From: Solirubrobacter sp963848475
GTDB taxonomy: Bacteria > Actinomycetota > Thermoleophilia > Solirubrobacterales > Solirubrobacteraceae
Assembly: GCA_963848475.1 (NCBI GenBank)
Contig: CAWKDW010000021.1
Span: 310,001-374,000 of the forward strand
Length of the DNA: 64,000 nt
Direction: 5' to 3'
The position numbers and the translations under genes were made by a program. The notes beneath the pieces are model-generated. The model was not told the origin of the DNA, searched no databases, and saw only the letters and a list, made by a program, of their open reading frames with translations. Positions 57,669 to 64,000 of this stretch are shown here, piece after piece. Position 1 is the stretch's first letter; each line of letters begins with the position of its first letter.

Positions 57669-58700
57669 TCAAAACAGGCTCCCCTGCACCGTCCGGGGAA
57701 TTCGCGGCACCGCTTGCTCAGGGTGCCGCGAGCCCCGGTGGCGCATCCGCTCCGGATAGGTCTTCAGCGCCCAGGGCGCCCCGGCGTCGAGCTCGATCCT
57801 GCGCCGCTCGCCGGTTGAGAGATACGCGCCCTTCCCGTACAGGCGCTCGTACCGAGGCACGAGGTCCGGCCGCTGCTCGCGCAGCCAGTCGAAGAAGATC
57901 TCGCGCACCGCGCCACGCAGGAACAGCGTGTTGCCGCCGATGTAGGTCGCCTTCGCCTCGGTGGCGGCCGCGACGATCCGCTCCACCTGCTCAGGTGCGT
58001 CGTTGACGCCCGGCATCAGCGGGGCGATCAGGATCCCCGTCGGGATCCCGTTGCGGTTGAGCTCCGCCACCGCCTCCAGCCGCGCCCGCGGGTTCGGCGT
58101 GTGCGGCTCGGTCGCCCGCCAGGCCTTCTCGTCCAGCGTCGGCACCGACAGGCAGGCGCTGACGTCCGCCACCGCCGCGATCTCCTTCAGCAGGTCCAGA
58201 TCGCGCAGCAGCAGTGGCGACTTGGTCAGGATCGAGCACGGATTTTGGAAGTCGCGCATCGCCTCCCAGATCCCGCGCATGAGCTTGTAGCGCCCTTCGA
58301 CCCACTGGTACGGGTCGGTGTTCGTTCCGAGCGCGATCGGGTCCCCGCGCCACGAGCGCCGGCCGAGTTCCTTGCGCAAGACCTCGGGCACGTTGACCTT
58401 GACCACGATCTCGCGCTCGAAGTCCCGCCCCGCATCCAACTCCAGGTACTCGTGGGTCGGGCGAGCGAAACAGTAGACGCAGGCATGGCTGCAACCCCGA
58501 TACGGGTTGATCGTCCACTCGAACGGCAGCCCGCGGGTCCCACCCGGGACGTGGTTCAGGGCCGACTTGGTGCGGACCTCGTGGAAGCGCATGTCGAGCG
58601 CCTCGGGGGCGTCGAAGCGGCGGATGACGGTGTCGCCCAGGCCGGGGAGCCGGCCGGCGTCGTCCGCGTCCACGTTCTGGGCTGACCAGCGCACGAACAT
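57669..58700 (-). CDS. SplB-like radical SAM protein (Rv2578c family)
   Basis: A 343-aa radical SAM protein. The cluster motif is RGCSHACVYCFARPTHEYL (near residue 67). Later segments TKSPLLLRDLDLL, NGIPTGILIAPLMPGVND and YGKGAYLS match Rv2578c/SplB relatives related to spore photoproduct lyase. ATG 58700 lies inside a perfect SOS box, implying LexA control and a DNA-damage role. The open frame continues upstream, but the box and the conserved start support ATG 58700. Confidence 0.88.
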   Translation of the reverse strand: MFVRWSAQNVDADDAGRLPGLGDTVIRRFDAPEALDMRFHEVRTKSALNHVPGGTRGLPFEWTINPYRGCSHACVYCFARPTHEYLELDAGRDFEREIVVKVNVPEVLRKELGRRSWRGDPIALGTNTDPYQWVEGRYKLMRGIWEAMRDFQNPCSILTKSPLLLRDLDLLKEIAAVADVSACLSVPTLDEKAWRATEPHTPNPRARLEAVAELNRNGIPTGILIAPLMPGVNDAPEQVERIVAAATEAKATYIGGNTLFLRGAVREIFFDWLREQRPDLVPRYERLYGKGAYLSTGERRRIELDAGAPWALKTYPERMRHRGSRHPEQAVPRIPRTVQGSLF

Positions 58701-58707
58701 ATGTTCG
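58694..58707. promoter_or_regulatory. SOS box (LexA site) at the start of the SplB-like gene
   Basis: Perfect palindrome CGAACATATGTTCG, matching the Gram-positive/actinobacterial CGAAC-N4-GTTCG LexA consensus. The start ATG 58700 is formed by its centre. The 175-bp gap 58701-58875 up to miaB contains no gene. Confidence 0.85.
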
Positions 58708-58875
58708 CATAGGACCGCGGACGGAAGGATCGCGAACTCGACCTTTGTCCGGTGCACCGCGCACGATCGCTCAGGGACAATTGCTGAGCGCTCGCGTGCC
58801 GGGGACGACGTTTCCCCCACTTCCCCCCGGTACGTGAGCGCCGACCAGCGTCGCTTCTTATGTCAAGCGTGTGCT

Positions 58876-60195
58876 TTACGCGGCGCGTGACAGCAGCGAT
58901 TCGCTGCCGGTGAGCGTCTGGCTCGTCGCCGCGGCGATCTCGACCGAGACGATCTCCCCCGGCGAGGCCAGGCCGTCGAAGTTGACGACCTTGTTGTGCG
59001 TGGTCCGCCCGCGCAGCCGTGAGGGGTCGTGGCGCGAGGTGCCCTCGACGAGCACGTCGAGCGTGCGGCCCACGAACCGCTGGGCGCGCTCGCGGGCACG
59101 GCGCTGGACGACCTCGACCAGGCGCTCCATCCGCTCGACCTGCACCTCGTGCGCGATGAAGTCGTCGACGAACTCGGCGGCCTCGGTGTCGCGTCGCGGC
59201 GAGTAGATGAACGTGAAGGCGCCGTCGAAGCCGACCTCCTCCATCACCTCGAGCGTCTCCGCGAAGTCGGCCTCGGTCTCCCCCGGGAAGCCGACGATGA
59301 CGTCGGTGGTGAGCGCGCAGTCCGGCACGTACTCGCGGATCAGCGCCACGCGGTCGAGGTAGCGGCGGCGGTCATAGGTGCGCCGCATCGCCTTCAGGAT
59401 CCGCGAGGATCCGGCCTGCAGCGGCAGGTGGATGTGCTGGCAGACGGACTCCAGCTCGGCGTGGGCCGCAACCACGTCCTCGGACATGTGCGCCGGATGC
59501 GGGCTGGTGTAGCGGATCCGGTCGATGCCCTCGATCGCGTCGACCGCGATCAGCAACTCGGAGAACCTCCGCCGCCGGGGCCGCAGCCGCGTGCCGTAGG
59601 AGTTGACGTTCTGGCCCAGCAGCGTCACCTCGCGCACGCCGTCGGCGGCCAGCTGCTCGATCTCGGCCACCAGCTCCTCCAGCGGCCGCGAGACCTCGCG
59701 GCCGCGGGTGCTCGGGACGATGCAGTACGAGCAGTTCATGTTGCAGCCGGCCGAGATCTGGACCCAGCCGTGCACGTCGCGGGCCCGCTTGCTGGGCAGA
59801 TGCCCGGTGAAGCCCTCGAACTCGAAGAAGCCCTGGGCGGTGAGCGAGTCGCTGGTGAGGAACTCGGCCAGCTTGTGGACCTGGCCGGGCCCGAACGCCA
59901 CGTCGACGAAGGGGTACTGGCGGAAGACCTCGTCCTTGACGGACTGCGCCCAGCAGCCGCCGACCCCGATGATCCGCTCCGGGTCGCGCCGCTTGAGCGC
60001 CCGCGCCTCGTACAGGTGCGACACGAAGCGCTCGTCGGCCTTCTCGCGGATCGAGCAGGTGTTGAAGAGGATCAGGTCCGCTTCCTCGCGCGCCGGGACC
60101 TCGGTGTAGCCGATCGACTCGAGCATGCCCTTCATGTGCTCGGAGTCGTGCTCGTTCATCTGACAGCCGAAGGTGGTGACGTGGAAGCGCTTCAT
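58876..60195 (-). CDS. miaB: tRNA-2-methylthio-N6-dimethylallyladenosine synthase MiaB
   Basis: A 439-aa methylthiotransferase. The N-terminal UPF0004 domain has TFGCQMNEHDSEHM and further Cys in FNTCSIREKAD and GVGGCWAQ for the auxiliary cluster. The radical SAM cluster is CNMNCSYCIVPSTRG. The C-terminal TRAM domain ends near residue 430. It adds a methylthio group to the A37 base modified by MiaA. ATG 60195 follows rny by five bases. Confidence 0.95.
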   Translation of the reverse strand: MKRFHVTTFGCQMNEHDSEHMKGMLESIGYTEVPAREEADLILFNTCSIREKADERFVSHLYEARALKRRDPERIIGVGGCWAQSVKDEVFRQYPFVDVAFGPGQVHKLAEFLTSDSLTAQGFFEFEGFTGHLPSKRARDVHGWVQISAGCNMNCSYCIVPSTRGREVSRPLEELVAEIEQLAADGVREVTLLGQNVNSYGTRLRPRRRRFSELLIAVDAIEGIDRIRYTSPHPAHMSEDVVAAHAELESVCQHIHLPLQAGSSRILKAMRRTYDRRRYLDRVALIREYVPDCALTTDVIVGFPGETEADFAETLEVMEEVGFDGAFTFIYSPRRDTEAAEFVDDFIAHEVQVERMERLVEVVQRRARERAQRFVGRTLDVLVEGTSRHDPSRLRGRTTHNKVVNFDGLASPGEIVSVEIAAATSQTLTGSESLLSRAA

Positions 60196-60200
60196 GGCGT

Positions 60201-61664
60201 CTACCGAGCGTAGTCGGTGGCCCGTGACTCCCTGATCACGGTGACCTTGATCTGGCCCGGGTACTCGAGCTCCTGCTCGATCTCGCGGGCGATCTCGTGG
60301 CTGAGCAGGACGGCGCCGTCGTCGTCGAGCGCGCCCGGGACGACCATCACGCGGATCTCGCGGCCGGCCTGCATCGCGTAGACCTTGTCGACGCCGTCGT
60401 GGCGCGTCGCGATCTGCTCGAGGTCTCGAAGGCGCTTGACGTACTGCTCCAGCGACTCGCCGCGGGCACCGGGACGGGCTCCGGAGAGCGCGTCGGCGGC
60501 CTGGACGATCACGGCCTCGACGGTCTGGGGCTCGACCTCGTTGTGGTGGGCCTCCATCGCGTGCGCCACGGACTCCGACTCGCCGTGACGACGCGCGAGG
60601 TCACCGCCGACGAGCGCGTGCGGGCCCTCGATCTCGTGCGAGACGGCCTTGCCGATGTCATGCAGCAGGGCGGCACGGCGGGCGGTCTTGGGCGAGGCGC
60701 CCAGCTCGTCGGCCATCATCGCCGCCAGGTGGGCGCACTCGATCGAGTGATTGAGCACGTTCTGGCCGTAGCTGGTGCGGTACTTCAGGCGGCCGAGGAT
60801 CCGGATGAGCTCGGCGTCCAGACCCTGGACGTTGGCGTCCAGCGCCGCCTGCTCGCCGCACTCGATGATGTGGTTCTCGAGCTCGGATTTGGCCTGGTAG
60901 TAGGTCTCCTCGATCCGGGCCGGGTGAATGCGGCCGTCGGCGAGCAGCTTCTCGAGGGTCATCCGCGCGATCTCGCGCCGGACGCCGTCGAAGCCCGACA
61001 GGATCACGGCGTTGGGCGTGTCGTCGATGATGAAGTCGACGCCGGTGAGGTGCTCCAGGGCGCGGATGTTGCGGCCCTCGCGGCCGATGATGCGGCCCTT
61101 CATGTCGTCGGCGGGGAGCTGGACCACGGACACGGTGGTCTCGGCCGCGTGGCCCGCGGCGAGTCGCTGCATGACGACCGCGAGGATGTTGCGCACGCGG
61201 CGGTCGGCGTCGCGCTTGGTCTCCTCCTCGATCTGGCGCACCAGGCGCGCCGAGTCATGGCGGATCTGATCCTCGAGCTCCTTGAGCAGCATGTGCTTGG
61301 CCTGGGCCGCCGAGAGACCGGACAGGCGCTCCAGCGCGCGGACGTGCGCCTCATGAGCCTCCTCGGTCTTCAGCAGTCGCTCCGCGAGTTCCTGCTCGCG
61401 CGTGTCGAGTTCGAGGATGCGAGCCTCGATCGCGCTCTCACGGCCGGTCAGACGCTCCTCCAAGCGGCCGATCTCCTGGCGCCGCGCCAGCGCGTCGTCC
61501 GTCTCGGCCTTGGCGGCCGAGGACTCCTTCACCGGCGCCACCGCGCGCCGGGTTGTCGATGGGGCTGTGCCGGCGGCCGCGAGCCCGGGGGCACGCTTGA
61601 CCAGCAGCAGCGCCGCGACCACCAGGCCGGCTGCAAGCACGGCCGCCGCGATCACGATTTCCAT
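60201..61664 (-). CDS. rny: Ribonuclease Y
   Basis: A 487-aa membrane-anchored endoribonuclease that starts mRNA decay. An N-terminal membrane segment (3-23) is followed by a coiled coil (about 60-180), a KH domain with KGRIIGREGRNIRALE, and an HD domain with ALLHDIGKAVSHE. ATG 61664 begins directly with the membrane segment; the longer frame upstream is not conserved-looking. A structured 370-bp stretch lies before it. Followed closely by miaB. Confidence 0.94.
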   Translation of the reverse strand: MEIVIAAAVLAAGLVVAALLLVKRAPGLAAAGTAPSTTRRAVAPVKESSAAKAETDDALARRQEIGRLEERLTGRESAIEARILELDTREQELAERLLKTEEAHEAHVRALERLSGLSAAQAKHMLLKELEDQIRHDSARLVRQIEEETKRDADRRVRNILAVVMQRLAAGHAAETTVSVVQLPADDMKGRIIGREGRNIRALEHLTGVDFIIDDTPNAVILSGFDGVRREIARMTLEKLLADGRIHPARIEETYYQAKSELENHIIECGEQAALDANVQGLDAELIRILGRLKYRTSYGQNVLNHSIECAHLAAMMADELGASPKTARRAALLHDIGKAVSHEIEGPHALVGGDLARRHGESESVAHAMEAHHNEVEPQTVEAVIVQAADALSGARPGARGESLEQYVKRLRDLEQIATRHDGVDKVYAMQAGREIRVMVVPGALDDDGAVLLSHEIAREIEQELEYPGQIKVTVIRESRATDYAR

Positions 61665-62036
61665 TTGTGCGTGTCCTCTCTCCGAACGCCGCCCTGCAGG
61701 GCGCGGCGAGATCCGATGCTTCTTCGATTTAGGAGCGACAGATCGAGTCGAGCCCGGAACCCGGAGCGAGAAGATCAGCATGAGAGGCAGCCGGAAGGCT
61801 GCCGCGTCAGTCGGCGGCTATGTGTGTGTTCGAAGGGTCCGCGGCGGGCACAGGTGCCCGTTCGGTGGGCGTTTTCGCCCGGGGTGGTGCGTCGAGGCCG
61901 TCATTTGCTGAAGCTGCTGGAAATCGCTCTTAAAGTGGATGATTTGCTGCTGGTTCAAAGGGTCCGGACGGACCCGGTCTGTCGCTGGGCGGATCGTAGT
62001 ACCGGAAGGTGCCGTCTGCAACGCACCAGCGGCCGA
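61665..62036. other. Structured non-coding region upstream of rny
   Basis: 372 bp without a convincing gene. It holds three perfect hairpins: GGCAGCC-GGAA-GGCTGCC (61786-61803), GGGCG-TTTT-CGCCC (61867-61880) and GGGTCC-GGAC-GGACCC (61960-61975). A markedly AT-richer island lies at about 61905-61955. It may be a long rny leader, a terminator pair, or a small RNA. A 67-codon minus-strand open frame (61818-62021) has no convincing features. Confidence 0.45.
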
Positions 62037-62525
62037 TCACGGCGCGTCGGTGTAGGCGAGACCCACACCGCAGTGGCGACAGCGGAAGCGGTAAGCGGTT
62101 TCCCCCGCCGCCTCGGTCGTACCGATGAAGGCGGCGCCGTCGCCGCAGTGATAGAGCCAGTGCTCCTGCTGCCAGCCGGTGAACCCGGGCGTGCGCTGCG
62201 TGATCTCGTCGAGCACGAGGCCGGGGACGTTGGGCGGGACGTCATCGCCGACGTCGGTGAACTCGACGCCGAGCCGGGCGGCGGCCGATCCGTCGACGAT
62301 GCACCAGGGGCACAGCGTCCCGTCGAACTCGTCGACGGTCGCGAACACCGGTCCGGTGTAGACGAGCCCGTACGCGTGCCCGCAGACGGTGCAGCGGGCA
62401 CGTGAGGCGGCGAGCGAGCCGGTCTTGCGCGGATCCGGGTGATACGGGAAGTCCGGGAACGGCGGAGCCGGCTCAAGCGGGTCGGCGTCCAGGTCAGGTT
62501 TCGGCTTCCGGTGCCATAGGGCCAC
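62037..62525 (-). CDS. CbrC/UPF0167 family protein
   Basis: A 162-aa protein of the CbrC family. FPYHPDPRKTGSLAAS precedes a zinc-binding-like CTVCGH, then YTGPVFA and LCPWCIVDGSAAARL; a second pair CRHCG lies at the C-terminus. E. coli CbrC relatives are linked to colicin E2 tolerance, but no general function is known. It starts with ATG 62525 and lies in the recA-recX-rny neighbourhood. Confidence 0.88.
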   Translation of the reverse strand: MALWHRKPKPDLDADPLEPAPPFPDFPYHPDPRKTGSLAASRARCTVCGHAYGLVYTGPVFATVDEFDGTLCPWCIVDGSAAARLGVEFTDVGDDVPPNVPGLVLDEITQRTPGFTGWQQEHWLYHCGDGAAFIGTTEAAGETAYRFRCRHCGVGLAYTDAP

Positions 62526-62563
62526 GGCTAGATCCTGCCATGGCGGCCGCCCTGGCCCGCGGG

Positions 62564-63097
62564 TCAGTTCTCGACGGCGGACGCGGCGTGGCGGCGCAGC
62601 GCGTCGTGCGCGAGCTCGAGCTCGTAGCCCTTGCGCACCAGGAAACCGAGCGCCCGTTCGAGATCCCGCGGGGTGTCCGGCGGGACCGGGAAGCGCCGGG
62701 CGAGCAGCTCGCAGGCCGCCGCGAGCTCGTCGTGGCCGTCTTCGTCGCCGTTTCCCTCGAGGGCTTCGCGGATCGTCGACCGGTCGACGCCGAGTTCCGT
62801 CAGGCGCCGCTCGATCCGCTCCCCGCCCCAGCCGTCGAGGTTGCGGCGATCCTCGGCGAAGCGACGCGCGAACGCGGCGTCGTCGAGGTACCTGCCCTCG
62901 AGCAGCGCGGCCACGACCTCCTCCACCAACTCGGGCTCGATCCGCTTGCGCGTGAAGTTGCGCCGGACCTCGGCCTCCGTGCGATCACGGTGGCCGAGGA
63001 AGCGCCAGGCGACGTCGAACGCCTCCTGGCGGCGCAACTCCTCGGCCGCGCCCGGGAACTGCCCGGCGGCGAGGCCGCCGGGCGGGAGCTCCGTCAC
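62564..63097 (-). CDS. recX: Recombination regulator RecX
   Basis: A 177-aa RecX with three-helix repeats (DVAWRFLGHRDRTEAEVRRN, then DDAAFARRFAEDRR). It binds inside the RecA filament groove and limits its activity. GTG or ATG start near 63097 lies three bases after the recA stop, so it is expressed from the recA message. The C-terminus ends RHAASAVEN. Confidence 0.92.
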   Translation of the reverse strand: MTELPPGGLAAGQFPGAAEELRRQEAFDVAWRFLGHRDRTEAEVRRNFTRKRIEPELVEEVVAALLEGRYLDDAAFARRFAEDRRNLDGWGGERIERRLTELGVDRSTIREALEGNGDEDGHDELAAACELLARRFPVPPDTPRDLERALGFLVRKGYELELAHDALRRHAASAVEN

Positions 63098-63100
63098 CCG

Positions 63101-64000
63101 CTACGCGGCGCCCACCAGGGCCGCCGCGGCCGCCGGGTCACCGTCGATCGGCGTCACGAGGTCCTGGCTGACGCCGAGGACCTCGTAGATCTTGGCCTCG
63201 ATCTCCTTGGCCACCTCGGGATGCGTGTCCAGGTAGCCCTTGGCGTTGTTGCGGCCCTGGCCGAGCCGCTCGCTGCCGTAGGAGAAGAACGAGCCGGACT
63301 TGGTGATGATCGAGTGCTCGATCCCCAGGTCCAGGATGCAGCCGGACGTCGAGATGCCCTTGCCGAACTCGATGTCGAACTCCGCTTGGCGGAACGGCGC
63401 GGCGACCTTGTTCTTGACGACCTTGACGCGCACGCGGTTGCCGACCGCCTCGGTGCCGTCCTTGAGCGTCTCGATCCGGCGGATGTCCAGCCGCTGCGAG
63501 GCGTAGAACTTCAGCGCGCGGCCACCCGGCTGGGTCTCCGGCGAGCCGAACATCACGCCGACCTTCTCGCGGATCTGGTTGGTGAACACGCACAGCGTGC
63601 TCGTCCGGTTCAGGTTGCCGGCGAGCTTGCGCATCGCCTGGGACATCATCCGGGCCTGCAGGCCGACGCTCTGATCGCCCATCTGGCCCTCGAGCTCCGC
63701 CCGCGGCGTCAGCGCCGCGACGGAGTCCACCGCGATCAGGTCCACGGCGCCCGAGCGCACCAGCATGTCGGCCACCTCGAGCGCCTGCTCGCCGTAGTCC
63801 GGCTGCGAGACCAGCAGCTCGTCGATGTTCACGCCGATGCGCTGGGCATACAGCGGATCCATCGCGTGCTCGGCGTCGATGAACGCACACACGCCGCCGA
63901 GCTTCTGCGTCTCGGCGATCATGTGGTAGATCAGCGTCGTCTTACCGGAGGACTCCGGGCCGAAGACCTCGACGATGCGCCCGCGCGGGACTCCGCCGAT
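63101..64000 (-). CDS. recA: Recombinase RecA (N-terminus beyond the window)
   Basis: The C-terminal 299 residues of RecA. Walker A GPESSGKTT is at the window edge, so only about 50 N-terminal residues are missing. LIAVDSVAAL (Walker B), loop L1/L2 sequences with SQAMRKLAGNLNRT and FTNQIREKVGVMFG, and the C-terminal domain are intact. It ends AAAAALVGAA without the very acidic tail found in some RecA proteins. No intein in the visible part. Confidence 0.97.
   Translation of the reverse strand: MGGVPRGRIVEVFGPESSGKTTLIYHMIAETQKLGGVCAFIDAEHAMDPLYAQRIGVNIDELLVSQPDYGEQALEVADMLVRSGAVDLIAVDSVAALTPRAELEGQMGDQSVGLQARMMSQAMRKLAGNLNRTSTLCVFTNQIREKVGVMFGSPETQPGGRALKFYASQRLDIRRIETLKDGTEAVGNRVRVKVVKNKVAAPFRQAEFDIEFGKGISTSGCILDLGIEHSIITKSGSFFSYGSERLGQGRNNAKGYLDTHPEVAKEIEAKIYEVLGVSQDLVTPIDGDPAAAAALVGAA

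Noticed and set aside
60297..62405. 702-codon plus-strand frame antisense to rny and its leader
   Set aside because: Mirrors rny codons; no recognisable domain and no promoter.
1..64000. CRISPR arrays, transposases, prophage or integrase genes
   Set aside because: No regularly spaced repeats, transposase motifs (DDE, HUH) or integrase signatures were seen in any frame. The only transposon-like structure is the 159-bp inverted-repeat element.

Overview
This is a 64-kb, very GC-rich chromosomal segment. Codon use is strongly G/C at third positions, GTG and TTG starts are common, and many neighbours overlap by ATGA or GTGA. The gene content (recA-recX, rny, miaB, miaA-dapF, murT/gatD, coxSLM with cox accessory genes, and archaeal-style Agl23 and DUF2298 membrane glycosyltransferases) points to an actinobacterium of the class Thermoleophilia, most like Solirubrobacterales (Solirubrobacter or Conexibacter relatives). 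This placement is inferred from content and order, not from a search. I found no prophage, transposase, rRNA, confident tRNA or CRISPR array.

Layout. 0-6.3 kb: NADH pyrophosphatase, small hypotheticals, a sterol-desaturase-like hydroxylase with a FadR-type regulator, a PfkB kinase, a sugar epimerase and a divergent GT2 glycosyltransferase. 6.3-9.4 kb: a DUF2064 protein, a methyltransferase and a membrane-anchored sulfite-oxidase-like molybdoenzyme. 9.4-11.8 kb: a lipoprotein, a membrane glycosyltransferase and a shortened sugar-phosphate transferase. 11.9-15.7 kb: molybdenum cofactor synthesis (MerR-TOBE protein, MoaD-MoaE fusion, MoaC, MoaA, MoeA). 15.7-22.7 kb: a convergent cox-type operon (coxS, coxL form II-like, coxM, moxR, coxE, mobA-like, coxG). 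Cofactor synthesis, cofactor maturation and two molybdoenzymes are therefore clustered. 22.7-27.4 kb: PilZ, winged-helix, thioredoxin-like, SpoU methylase and an HNH-repeat coiled-coil protein. 27.7-32.6 kb: membrane proteins for lipid or surface glycans. 32.6-40.8 kb: enolase-superfamily enzyme, ECF sigma factor with ogt, lipoprotein cyclophilin, HAD phosphatase, lipid kinase, and murT-methyltransferase-gatD. 40.8-44.5 kb: an OpuC-type osmoprotectant ABC transporter. 44.6-47.1 kb: HlyIII, dUTPase, HflX. 47.1-53.5 kb: succinylase-branch diaminopimelate genes (dapE, dapC-like, dapD, dapF) with miaA. 53.5-58.8 kb: FIST protein, SDR, alkaline phosphatase, SplB-like radical SAM protein with an SOS box. 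58.9-64 kb: miaB, rny, CbrC-like, recX and recA (cut by the window end).

Three window-wide patterns stand out. First, several divergent gene pairs are separated by only about 20-30 bp and share or abut their -10 elements, with each start codon usually 6-8 nt from its -10, which implies bidirectional leaderless promoters. Second, about eleven genes or gene pieces carry a disruption that is always a net +1 nucleotide, often in a short homopolymer, which points to assembly error more than to decay. Third, DapF has serine at both positions where the family has its catalytic cysteines.
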